A stretch of 8,680 nt of DNA from Clostridia bacterium (GCA_017457465.1 JAFTHJ010000066.1:1-8680), one strand, 5' to 3'; shown: positions 1 to 6,348, counted from the first letter of the stretch. A program made the numbers and translations. The notes: a model not told the origin generated them from the letters alone.

Positions 1-110
1 AGCTTTGCCTTGCCGTTCACCATCTCGATGGCTCCCTCGTGACAAGCCGCGGCACACGCTCCGCATCCGTTGCATTTTTCTTCATCTATTCTGATTATTT
101 TTCTTATCAT
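1..110 (-). CDS. 4Fe-4S ferredoxin-like protein (N-terminal part, runs off left edge)
   Basis: The first 36 residues of a minus-strand protein are visible; the rest lies beyond base 1. They begin MIRKIIRIDEEKCNGCGACA and carry the ferredoxin motif C-x2-C-x2-C-x3-C (CNGCGACAAAC) followed by HEGAIEM, the standard first cluster-binding loop of small bacterial 4Fe-4S ferredoxins. A strong AGGAGG (115-120) lies 4 bases before the ATG and one base past the stop of the upstream dehydrogenase gene, so the two genes are almost certainly co-transcribed and probably translationally coupled. The likely role is electron transfer in the cytoplasm, perhaps within a larger iron-sulfur protein. From memory of clostridial genomes, similar proteins sit near a Crp/Fnr regulator and hcp (hybrid-cluster protein); whether hcp lies further left cannot be seen here. 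The ferredoxin domain call is firm, the partner unknown. Confidence 0.88.
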   Translation of the reverse strand, partial: MIRKIIRIDEEKCNGCGACAAACHEGAIEMVNGKAK

Positions 111-121
111 AATACCTCCTT

Positions 122-1156
122 TTAAAAGCATTTTCCGCTTTTGCAGTCCTCCGCGGAGCCGCATCGGTAGCAAAGCTCGTTGGGGCATTGATTGTTCTCA
201 AAGAAGCCGACGATGTTCTTTACCGTGGTCTCGGCAATATTTGAGAGCGCGTCCTCCGTGAGGAACGCCTGATGCGAGGTAACTATCACATTTGGCATTG
301 AGATAAGTCTAGCCAGTGTGTCATCCTCTATAATGTGTCCCGAGAAGTCCTCAAAGAAGATGTCTGCCTCCTCCTCGTATACGTCAAGACAAGCAGCGCC
401 GACCTTGCGTGACTTTATTCCCGCGAGAAGTGCCTCGGCATCTACCAGAGCGCCTCGCGATGTGTTGAGTATAACCACTCCGCGGCGGCATTTCTCGATA
501 GAGGCTTCGTCTATAACGTGATATGTCTCCTCGGTCAGAGGGCAGTGGAGCGAGATTATATCACTCCCCTCGAAAAGCTCGTCGAGCGAGACGTATCTTA
601 CAGTGTCTCCGTTGTCAAGTCCCTCGGCGGGGAATTTGTCGTAAGCCAGAACTCTCATTCCAAAGCCTCGGCAGATGTCGATAAACACGCGCCCGATTCG
701 TCCCGTTCCGATAACTCCGACCGTTTTACCGTGAAGGTCAAAGCCTGTCATTCCGACGAGACTGAAGTTGAAGTCTCTTGTGCGGATATACGCCTTGTGG
801 ATTCGCCTTATAGATGTGAGAAGCATAGCCATTGTATGCTCCGCTACGGCGTATGGAGAGTAGGCGGGGACTCGCAGGACGTGGATTTTTCCAAAGGCGT
901 ATTTCATATCTACGTTGTTAAATCCCGCGCATCGGAGAGCTACAACCTTTATTCCCATCTCGCACAGACGGTCGATAACAGCGGCGTTTACTGTGTCGTT
1001 AACGAAAACGCAGACTCCGTCATATCCGTTCGCGAGGTTTACGGTATCCTCATTAAGCTTGGTTTCAAAATATTTGAATTTCAGCCCGTGTTCTGCGCCG
1101 AACTTATCAAAGGATGGCTTATCGTAGGGCTTGGCGTCAAAAAAAGCAATTCTCAT
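122..1156 (-). CDS. ldhA: D-lactate dehydrogenase (D-2-hydroxyacid dehydrogenase family)
   Basis: A cytoplasmic enzyme of 344 residues, predicted to reduce pyruvate to D-lactate with NADH and so regenerate NAD+ in fermentation. The substrate-domain motif LRCAGFNNVD (74-83) and RVPAYSPYAVAEHT (95-108) match E. coli LdhA closely as I remember it. The Rossmann motif GxGxxG is at 150-155 with an acidic residue (Asp173) after the second strand, fitting NAD rather than NADP. Catalytic residues are Arg234 (NTSRGA), a Glu in 261-263 (DVYEEE) and His295 (SHQAF). The ATG at 1156 has AGGA (1164-1167) 7 bases upstream. An unusual C-terminal tail after the normal CPNEL ending carries Cys329, Cys332, Cys338 and Cys343, a possible metal or Fe-S site. 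It is divergent from a Crp/Fnr regulator and followed 11 bases later by a ferredoxin gene. Family certain; lactate specificity likely. Confidence 0.92.
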   Translation of the reverse strand: MRIAFFDAKPYDKPSFDKFGAEHGLKFKYFETKLNEDTVNLANGYDGVCVFVNDTVNAAVIDRLCEMGIKVVALRCAGFNNVDMKYAFGKIHVLRVPAYSPYAVAEHTMAMLLTSIRRIHKAYIRTRDFNFSLVGMTGFDLHGKTVGVIGTGRIGRVFIDICRGFGMRVLAYDKFPAEGLDNGDTVRYVSLDELFEGSDIISLHCPLTEETYHVIDEASIEKCRRGVVILNTSRGALVDAEALLAGIKSRKVGAACLDVYEEEADIFFEDFSGHIIEDDTLARLISMPNVIVTSHQAFLTEDALSNIAETTVKNIVGFFENNQCPNELCYRCGSAEDCKSGKCF

Positions 1157-1198
1157 AAAAATTTCCTTTCAAAAATCAATTTATATTCTTATTATTCC

Positions 1199-1227
1199 TT
1201 GATTTTCTGACTCTATTATAGTATAAT
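1199..1227 (+). promoter_or_regulatory. Sigma-A promoter of the Crp/Fnr regulator gene
   Basis: TTGATT (1199-1204) and TATAAT (1222-1227) are separated by exactly 17 bases, a near-consensus sigma-A promoter. The predicted transcription start is near 1234, giving a leader of about 38 bases that contains the palindromic operator at about +9 to +24. Bound protein there would be expected to block initiation or early elongation. Confidence 0.75.
1215..1220 (-). promoter_or_regulatory. Predicted -10 box of the ldhA-ferredoxin promoter (Crp/Fnr-activated type)
   Basis: On the minus strand the hexamer reads TATAAT, a perfect -10 box, putting the predicted transcription start near 1208 and giving a leader of about 52 bases. 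At 16-18 base spacing there is no recognisable -35 box (the best spacings read ATACTG, CATACT or ACATAC). The palindrome at 1242-1257 is centred at about -41.5 instead, where class II Crp/Fnr activators bind. This suggests a promoter that depends on the activator. The -10 box lies only one base from the -10 of the opposing promoter, so RNA polymerase could not occupy both at once. Confidence 0.6.
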
Positions 1228-1241
1228 TAAAACGAACAGTA

Positions 1242-1257
1242 TGTTGAATTTTCAACA
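1242..1257. promoter_or_regulatory. Palindromic Crp/Fnr-type operator (TGTTGAA-TT-TTCAACA)
   Basis: This 16-base site has seven perfectly complementary base pairs per arm around a TT centre. Its outer frame TGTTG-N6-CAACA has the same geometry as a Crp site (TGTGA-N6-TCACA). It lies between the divergent regulator and ldhA genes, which makes it the obvious site for the regulator encoded at 1272-1931. It is centred at -41.5 of the predicted ldhA start and just downstream of the predicted regulator start. Binding by this protein is inferred. Confidence 0.7.
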
Positions 1258-1271
1258 AAAGGAGAAAAATT

Positions 1272-1931
1272 TTGAAAAAACATCTGGAAATTTTAAAAAA
1301 ATGTCCTCTTTTTGATGGTATTGAGGAAGAAAATCTCATAAGGATGCTTGGATGTCTCGGAGCAAAGGTTGAGTACTTTGATAAAAAGTATACTATTTTT
1401 GCCGAGGGAGCCCCCGCGAAATATATAGGAATAGTTTTGTCAGGCTCGGCGAAGATAATTCAGGTGGATTATTACGGCAACAGAAGTATTCTCTCCGAGG
1501 TCGAGCGCTCCGAGGTATTTGCCGAGGCGTTTGCCTGTGCGGGAGTCGATGCTCTGCCCGTTACCGTCGTGGCGGATGAGCCGTGTGAGATAATGCTTAT
1601 CAACTGCTCACACATTCTTCATACCTGCGCCAATAATTGCGGATTTCACCAGAAGCTTATCTTCAACCTTATGCAGGACCTTGCCAACAAGTCGATTATG
1701 TTTCACCAGAAAATAGAGATAACCTCAAAGCGTACTACAAGAGAAAAGCTGATGACATATCTTGCCTTGAGAGCGAAAAAGGTGGGGCGTAACAGCTTTG
1801 ATATCCCCTTTGACCGTCAGGAGCTTGCCGATTATCTTGAGGTCGAGCGAAGCGGACTTTCCGCCGAGATAAGTAAATTGCGAACAGAGGGAATAATCGA
1901 GTGTCGAAAAAATCATTTTGAGCTGCTATAA
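1272..1931 (+). CDS. Crp/Fnr-family transcriptional regulator
   Basis: A 219-residue cytoplasmic DNA-binding protein of normal Crp/Fnr length. Residues 11-115 form the cyclic-nucleotide-binding-like beta barrel (CPLFDGI at 11-17, VLSGSAKII at 55-63), 125-152 the dimerisation helix, and 153-219 the winged helix-turn-helix, with the recognition helix near VERSGLSAEISKL (191-203). The Arg-Ser/Thr pair of the cAMP-binding cassette is missing in the FAEAFACAG region (83-91), so cAMP is an unlikely ligand. Eight cysteines are present (11, 28, 89, 105, 112, 119, 123, 211). The cluster 112/119/123, directly before the dimer helix, could bind a metal or Fe-S cluster. Start is TTG at 1272, with AAAAGGAG (1257-1264) 7 bases upstream. 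It probably controls the divergent ldhA-ferredoxin unit and itself through the site at 1242-1257. HcpR-like redox or nitrosative sensing is possible but not shown. Confidence 0.9.
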   Translation: MKKHLEILKKCPLFDGIEEENLIRMLGCLGAKVEYFDKKYTIFAEGAPAKYIGIVLSGSAKIIQVDYYGNRSILSEVERSEVFAEAFACAGVDALPVTVVADEPCEIMLINCSHILHTCANNCGFHQKLIFNLMQDLANKSIMFHQKIEITSKRTTREKLMTYLALRAKKVGRNSFDIPFDRQELADYLEVERSGLSAEISKLRTEGIIECRKNHFELL

Positions 1932-1937
1932 AATTCA

Positions 1938-1974
1938 AACGGCTCGTCTCTTTATGAGACGAGCCGTTATTTTA
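1938..1974. terminator. Bidirectional rho-independent terminator
   Basis: A perfect 13-base-pair stem (1938-1950 with 1956-1968, AACGGCTCGTCTC on the left arm) with a 5-base TTTAT loop. It lies 6 bases after the stop of the regulator gene and 3 bases past the stop of the opposing YfcC-family gene. It is followed by ATTTTAAT on the plus strand and TTTGAATTTT on the minus strand, so it can end both convergent transcripts. Confidence 0.9.
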
Positions 1975-3414
1975 ATATCCGATAAGCACCGCTAAAAGCA
2001 GTATAAGAATATTCACAATAAGTGTGAAGAGCTGGAGCGGTATTGTCCACTTAAACCATTTTGGATAGCTTACCACGGTAAGTCCCAGCGTTATCATAAG
2101 CAGGGCGTTTGTGGGGTAGAGCATATTGGTAAATCCGTCGCCGAAGCAGAACGCCAGAATCGAGACCTGCTTCGTAAGTCCCACAAGCTCTGCCAGAGGG
2201 GCGATTATCGGAATGAGCAAAAACGCCTTTGCCGAGCCCGAGCTTACGAAGAAATTAAGCCCCAGAACGAGCAGGAATATCATAATGACCGCTCCGTACG
2301 CGCCCATACCCGATGCGGCATCCGAAACATAGTAAAGTATCGTGTCCATAATTCCACCGCGGGTAATTATGAGCTTTATTGACATCGCCATCATAATGAG
2401 AAGTGCGCTGGGCGCAATTCCGCCGACGCCCGAAAGGAAGTCTTTGAATATGCTTCCGCCGTATTTTGATACAGCCGCGGCGGTAAGTCCACCGACGAGG
2501 AAGACAAGCGCCATAACGGGCAGAGAGACAGAGGAGAGTGCGGGGATGAAAAATCCTACGACTATGTAAACGATGACGAGTATGAGAGAAGCGGCGAATA
2601 TCTTGACAGTCTTGCCGAGATATTTTTCGTTCGGAAGCTCCTCTATTGCCGAGAAATCCGAATATTTCTCCTTTTGCGAGATATCCTCCGCGTAAACCAA
2701 GGAACGCTGCGGATTTTTCTCGATTTTTTTCGCGTATCTGTATAAAAATCCGTAGAGGATAGCGTAAAATACACCGAATACCGCTATTCGGAGCAGAATG
2801 CCCGAGAATGCGGGGAGTCCCGCGAGGTTCTGCGCTACTCCGAGCGTGAATGGATTCATGGTGGCTGCGGAGAATCCAAATCCCGCAGCGAGAGCGCTCA
2901 TTCCGAGTCCTGTGAGCGAATCCCAACCCATAGCGTATGAGAGCAGAATAACGATAGGTACGAGTGCTACCAGCTCCTCAAAAATTCCGAAGACCGAGCC
3001 GAAGAGCATAAAAAAGAGAACCAGAACCGCCATAAGCTTGTATTTCGCATTCTCGAAGCGTCTTACAAGCCGAGACATAATATATCGGAGCATACCGCTC
3101 TTGTCAAGCACACAGAATGTTCCGCCGATAATGAATATGAAAAGTATTATAGAAATGACGGTGACTGCGTCCTCGCTCCAGAGAACCTCAAAGGGGGCTG
3201 TGAACCAACGCCATACGGGGTAGCTCTGATTGTCGGTGAATGCGAATGTGTTTGGGATGATAGTCTCTTTTCCGTCGACGAGCGCTCTCTGGAATGCTCC
3301 GCTCGGAATAACGCAGGTGAGTATTCCCGCGCCTATCATAAGAACGAAAAGAATGATTACCGAAGAAATAAAGGATTTTTTACTTATTTTAAGTCCTTCG
3401 TTTTTGTTGTCCAT
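1972..3414 (-). CDS. YfcC/DcuC-family membrane transporter
   Basis: A polytopic inner-membrane protein of 480 residues, which I recognise as the YfcC branch of the C4-dicarboxylate anaerobic carrier (DcuC) family. After a short basic cytoplasmic N-terminus, the first membrane span runs about 14-36 and ends in IPSGAFQR (36-43). Other family-like stretches are GGTFCVLDKSG (97-107), FGSVFGIFEELVALVP (138-153), GFSAATMNPFTLGVAQ (180-195) and the C-terminal FFVSSGSAKAFLLIPI (388-403) followed by FGDGFTNMLYPTNALL (424-439). A hydrophilic loop at about 228-265 separates two membrane halves of similar size, the usual inverted-half layout. The substrate is not deducible; members are annotated as dicarboxylate or amino-acid carriers, often ion-coupled. 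Start: ATG at 3414 with AGAGG (3420-3424) 5 bases upstream. No promoter is evident in the 72-base gap before it, so it is probably read from the NSS transporter promoter near 4879. Confidence 0.85.
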   Translation of the reverse strand: MDNKNEGLKISKKSFISSVIILFVLMIGAGILTCVIPSGAFQRALVDGKETIIPNTFAFTDNQSYPVWRWFTAPFEVLWSEDAVTVISIILFIFIIGGTFCVLDKSGMLRYIMSRLVRRFENAKYKLMAVLVLFFMLFGSVFGIFEELVALVPIVILLSYAMGWDSLTGLGMSALAAGFGFSAATMNPFTLGVAQNLAGLPAFSGILLRIAVFGVFYAILYGFLYRYAKKIEKNPQRSLVYAEDISQKEKYSDFSAIEELPNEKYLGKTVKIFAASLILVIVYIVVGFFIPALSSVSLPVMALVFLVGGLTAAAVSKYGGSIFKDFLSGVGGIAPSALLIMMAMSIKLIITRGGIMDTILYYVSDAASGMGAYGAVIMIFLLVLGLNFFVSSGSAKAFLLIPIIAPLAELVGLTKQVSILAFCFGDGFTNMLYPTNALLMITLGLTVVSYPKWFKWTIPLQLFTLIVNILILLLAVLIGY

Positions 3415-3446
3415 AAAAACCTCTGCTTATGCTATAGCATTGTTTA

Positions 3447-3480
3447 GCGTGATGCCCCGAGGGAGCATCACGCCGTTTTT
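3447..3480. other. Intergenic hairpin with its T-run on the plus strand
   Basis: A 9-base-pair stem, GCGTGATGC (3447-3455) with GCATCACGC (3465-3473), in the gap between the NSS and YfcC genes. It resembles a terminator, but the T-run (TTTTT at 3476-3480) follows it only on the plus strand. Both flanking genes are on the minus strand, where the stem is followed by TAAACAATGC, a poor terminator tail. It may stop antisense transcripts, or act as an intercistronic RNA-stability or processing hairpin in a two-gene mRNA. Confidence 0.55.
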
Positions 3481-3486
3481 CTTAAA

Positions 3487-4848
3487 TTATATTGTAATTA
3501 TACCGAAAGCCGAAAGAATTGAGGAAATGAGTATCGCGAGGATACACACGGGAGCGATGTAGCGAATCATAACCGAGAAAAGTCCGCGCCACTTGAAGGA
3601 CGTGTCGTTTACCGTTACCTCATCTATAACCGTTTTGGGCTTCAGAATAAATCCGACGAAAAGGCAGGTTATAAGCGCTATTATCGGCATCATAATACTG
3701 TTGCTTATGAAGTCGAACAGGTCGAGCATCTGCATACCCAGAATCTTTACCTCGCCCCATACGCTGTAGCCAAGAGAAGAGGGAACACCGAGAAGCAGTG
3801 AAATACCGAGAATTGTAATGCAACTCACGCGTCTGCCTATCTTGAATTTGTCCATAAATATCGATACAATGGTTTCCATAAGCGATATCGAGGAAGTGAG
3901 AGCTGCGAGAATTACCATAAAGAAGAATATCGCGCCGATTACCGTTCCGCCCGGCATTGCCTCGAATACCTTGGGGAGGGTTACGAACATAAGTCCCGGT
4001 CCTTGGCCGAGAGCACTCTCGTCACCGCCCGAGAAAGCGAATACCGCGGGGATTATCATAAGTCCCGCGAGGAAAGCCACGCCCGTGTCGAATATCTCTA
4101 TCTGCTTTGCGGACTTTTCGATGCTGATATCCTTTTTCATATATGAGCCGTAGGTTATCATAATGCCCATCGCGAGTGACATTGAGTAGAACAGCTGTCC
4201 CGTTGCCGCAACGACAGTCATAACCGAGAAATGCGAGAGGTCGGGCATAAGGTAGTATTTAACCCCCTCCCAAGCGCCGTCTACCGCGAATATCGTATAA
4301 AGGGCGATGAAGAGCGTGAGCGCAACGAGAATGGGCATCATTACCTTGCTCACCTTTTCGATTCCTTTTTCAACACCGAAGAGAACGACGATAGCCGTGA
4401 TGCCGATAAACACCGCAAACCAGAAAAGCGGTTCTCCGACAGATGAAATGTAATTTCCAAAATAGCTGTCATTTGCCATTTCTGCCGCGCTTCCCGAAAC
4501 AAATCCCGCAAAATATTTAAGTACCCAGCCGCCTATTACCGAGTAGTAGGGAAGAATCAGCATAGGAACGAGCGAGGCGACAAATCCGACCGCAGAGAAT
4601 CTTCTGTCAAGCTCACCGAACGCCATTACCGCGCTTTTGCCTGTTTTTCTTCCGATAGCTATCTCCGCAACCATAAGCGAAAATCCAAAGGTTACCGAGA
4701 GGGCGATATAAACGAGGAGAAATATTCCTCCGCCGTATTTTGCCGCAAGGTAAGGAAAACGCCATATATTTCCAAGACCGACGGCAGAACCTGCCGCCGC
4801 GAGAACAAACCCTATTTTTCCTGTAAAGGAGCTTCTGTTTGAATCCAT
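3487..4848 (-). CDS. Neurotransmitter:sodium symporter (NSS/SNF) family transporter
   Basis: A sodium-coupled amino-acid (or amine) importer of the LeuT fold in the cytoplasmic membrane. With the ATG at 4848 it has 453 residues, similar to the bacterial 11-helix members such as MhsT. Helix 1 carries the signature GSAVGLGNIWRFPY (20-33), whose unwound segment forms the sodium and substrate sites. Helix 6 is GQLFYSMSLAMGIMITYGSY (217-236). Helix 8 carries LTSSISLME (317-325), with the paired serines expected at the second sodium site. The longest frame begins with GTG at 4854, but GGAG (4856-4859) is 1 base from that GTG and 7 from ATG 4848, so the ATG is preferred. A sigma-A promoter lies just upstream, and the YfcC transporter gene follows after 72 bases, probably in one transcript. 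The family is clear; hydrophobic or aromatic amino acids are a plausible but unproven substrate. Confidence 0.93.
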   Translation of the reverse strand: MDSNRSSFTGKIGFVLAAAGSAVGLGNIWRFPYLAAKYGGGIFLLVYIALSVTFGFSLMVAEIAIGRKTGKSAVMAFGELDRRFSAVGFVASLVPMLILPYYSVIGGWVLKYFAGFVSGSAAEMANDSYFGNYISSVGEPLFWFAVFIGITAIVVLFGVEKGIEKVSKVMMPILVALTLFIALYTIFAVDGAWEGVKYYLMPDLSHFSVMTVVAATGQLFYSMSLAMGIMITYGSYMKKDISIEKSAKQIEIFDTGVAFLAGLMIIPAVFAFSGGDESALGQGPGLMFVTLPKVFEAMPGGTVIGAIFFFMVILAALTSSISLMETIVSIFMDKFKIGRRVSCITILGISLLLGVPSSLGYSVWGEVKILGMQMLDLFDFISNSIMMPIIALITCLFVGFILKPKTVIDEVTVNDTSFKWRGLFSVMIRYIAPVCILAILISSILSAFGIITI

Positions 4849-4855
4849 TTTCACA

Positions 4856-4859
4856 CTCC
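4856..4859 (-). promoter_or_regulatory. Ribosome binding site that decides the NSS transporter start
   Basis: On the minus strand this reads GGAG. It lies 7 bases before the ATG at 4848 but only 1 base before the upstream in-frame GTG at 4854, so translation should begin at the ATG. Confidence 0.75.
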
Positions 4860-4892
4860 GATAGATTTATTTTACTGATAGGTTTATTTTAC
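4859..4892. repeat. Two tandem 17-base copies in the NSS gene promoter/leader
   Basis: The copies at 4859-4875 and 4876-4892 agree at 15 of 17 positions (plus strand TGATAGGTTTATTTTAC and CGATAGATTTATTTTAC). The upstream copy contains the predicted -10 box. The second copy lies in the leader and repeats the TAAAAT hexamer without a matching -35. It could be a direct-repeat operator, or simply a small duplication. Confidence 0.6.
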
Positions 4893-4914
4893 CATAGTAT
4901 TATCTTTTTTTCAA
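4886..4914 (-). promoter_or_regulatory. Sigma-A promoter for the NSS (and probably YfcC) transporter genes
   Basis: On the minus strand TTGAAA (4909-4914) and TAAAAT (4886-4891) are separated by 17 bases. The predicted start is near 4879, giving a leader of about 31 bases before the ATG at 4848. It lies downstream of the terminator of the preceding minus-strand gene, consistent with an independent transcription unit. Confidence 0.75.
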
Positions 4915-4942
4915 CCGTTTGCGCGAAAAAAGATATTTTTCC

Positions 4943-4972
4943 TCAAAAAATTGGGAGGCGTTTAGCCTCCCA
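4943..4972 (-). terminator. Rho-independent terminator of the ArsB-like transporter gene
   Basis: An 8-base-pair stem, TGGGAGGC (4952-4959) with GCCTCCCA (4965-4972), and a 5-base loop. On the minus strand it is followed by ATTTTTTGAGG, a good T-run. It lies 34 bases past the stop of the 5007-6302 gene. Confidence 0.85.
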
Positions 4973-5006
4973 CGGGGTTAAGTTATTAGCTTTATTGTGA
5001 TTCGCT

Positions 5007-6302
5007 TCAGATAATAAGCACAAGTGCACCGAGCGCGGCTACTAGTGCGGGGATTGCGACGCTGACTCCAATTTTGAGAAAATCGACATATCCGAATTTC
5101 AGATTTTGTTCTCGGAGAATCGAGCTCCACATAATACCCGCGAGAGCCCCGATGGGGGTGAGACAGGCGCCGAGATTTGAGCCGACTACCGTCGCGTATA
5201 CCGCCGCGGTGTTTGCCGCCGAGTCGGCAAGAATTGACGAGAAGAGCACACTCATAGGTATGTTGTTGATGAGATTTGAAGCTAAAAACGATGAAATTCC
5301 GTATTTCCATACTGGTTGTGAATCGCCGAGCAGCTTGAATATCTCACCCGTCACTCCGGTAACTCCGAGAGCCTCGACTATAACGAACATAGAAATAACG
5401 AATGGGATAAGCTCCCACGGCGCACGTTTCAGACAAGCGGTGAGTGTGGATGGTTTTTTTCTTCTTACCGCCGAAATGACAAGATTCCATACAAACAGGC
5501 TGACGACCGATACGAGGGATACGAGCCACATCTCGATACCGATATACGAGCCAACAGCCAGAATTACCGTGCATACCGCGAGATGAATTATTCCCACCCA
5601 AAGCAGGAGCTTATCCTCAATAATTACCTCCTCGGGAGATGCTTCAATGGGGGTGGATAGCTTTTTGCGAAACAGGATAAAGAGACACGCACAGGCTATT
5701 ATTCCCGCCGCAAGTGTGGGAATCAGCATTACTCTCATATAAGAAACGAAGTCTCCGCCTGCCGCCGTTACAAGGTATATATTAGTGGGGTTTCCGATTA
5801 TTAACGCCATACTCCAGGTGTTTGCGGCGACGAATTCTGCGGCAAGATAGGGCAGGGGATTTATATGGGCGTTCTTCGCAAAATAGCAAACGAACGGAGT
5901 GAAAGAAAGAATTATAATGTCGTTTGAGGTAAATACAGTAAGTACAGATACTGTAGCGTAGAGAAGCACAAAGAGCTTCATCTGACTCTTTCCCGCACGG
6001 ACAAGGGCGCAGTTGGCGAGATATCTGAAAAATCCGAACTCGTCTAGGAATATAGAAAGAATGGTCATAGATATAAAGAGAACGAGAATCTTCAGCGGAT
6101 TAATGGCGTTATTTGCGATAAGCGCCATACCTACCGACTTTATTCCGACCGTTCCCGATGTCAGAAGTGCCGCGGCACCAATCAGCGTTATTACCCAATA
6201 TGACGCAACCGAAAATCCGCCTATCTTTATTTTCGGAAAAAATAGAACCGCCATTATCATAGCCAGACAGGTAAGCGCGGCTATAGCTATTGCGAGAAAC
6301 AT
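5007..6302 (-). CDS. ArsB/SLC13-type (ion transporter superfamily) membrane transporter
   Basis: A polytopic inner-membrane protein of 431 residues from the ATG at 6302, with about 10-12 hydrophobic spans. Two matching halves each carry a re-entrant-type motif: TSNDIIILSFTPF (125-137) with IIGNPTN (168-174) in the first, and NLINNIPM (343-350) with GSNLGACLTPIGALAG (374-389) in the second. This is the pattern of the ArsB / CitMHS / SLC13 ion transporter superfamily. It may exchange an anion (arsenite, a carboxylate) or Na+ against protons. No arsR, arsC or arsA is next to it, so a role in arsenic resistance is not supported. A longer frame opens at 6368, but the promoter's predicted start (about 6342) lies inside that extension, and CGGAGG is ideally placed before 6302. 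Another possible start is the ATG at 6326, behind a weaker AAGG. Single-gene transcription unit. Confidence 0.85.
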   Translation of the reverse strand: MFLAIAIAALTCLAMIMAVLFFPKIKIGGFSVASYWVITLIGAAALLTSGTVGIKSVGMALIANNAINPLKILVLFISMTILSIFLDEFGFFRYLANCALVRAGKSQMKLFVLLYATVSVLTVFTSNDIIILSFTPFVCYFAKNAHINPLPYLAAEFVAANTWSMALIIGNPTNIYLVTAAGGDFVSYMRVMLIPTLAAGIIACACLFILFRKKLSTPIEASPEEVIIEDKLLLWVGIIHLAVCTVILAVGSYIGIEMWLVSLVSVVSLFVWNLVISAVRRKKPSTLTACLKRAPWELIPFVISMFVIVEALGVTGVTGEIFKLLGDSQPVWKYGISSFLASNLINNIPMSVLFSSILADSAANTAAVYATVVGSNLGACLTPIGALAGIMWSSILREQNLKFGYVDFLKIGVSVAIPALVAALGALVLII

Positions 6303-6308
6303 CAAAAA

Positions 6309-6313
6309 CCTCC
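6309..6313 (-). promoter_or_regulatory. Ribosome binding site that decides the ArsB-like gene start
   Basis: On the minus strand GGAGG lies 6 bases before the ATG at 6302. It is a much better site than anything before the ATGs at 6326 or 6368, so the protein probably starts at 6302. Confidence 0.8.
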
Positions 6314-6348
6314 GTATAAAACCCATAATATACCTTTGCATACGCGAC

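Noticed and set aside
518..1210. A 230-codon plus-strand open frame
   Set aside because: It lies entirely antisense to the clear D-lactate dehydrogenase gene and its upstream region. Its translation is low in recognisable motifs and it has no ribosome binding site; it is a shadow frame.
2255..2926. A 223-codon minus-strand open frame overlapping the YfcC-family gene
   Set aside because: It shares the strand but is in another frame inside the transporter gene. The product is Arg/His-rich with no family features, while the overlapping frame encodes a clear membrane protein.
3429..3440. ATGCTATAGCAT palindrome as a promoter or operator of the YfcC-family gene
   Set aside because: It contains only a weak -10-like TATAGC with no -35 box at suitable spacing, and no local regulator to bind it. 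It is mentioned with the neighbouring hairpin but not called.
4849..4854. GTG at 4854 as the NSS transporter start
   Set aside because: The only Shine-Dalgarno sequence is 1 base from this GTG but 7 bases from the ATG at 4848.
5007..6302. Arsenic-resistance operon
   Set aside because: Only an ArsB-like membrane protein is present. There is no arsR, arsC, arsA or arsD nearby, and the superfamily has many other substrates.
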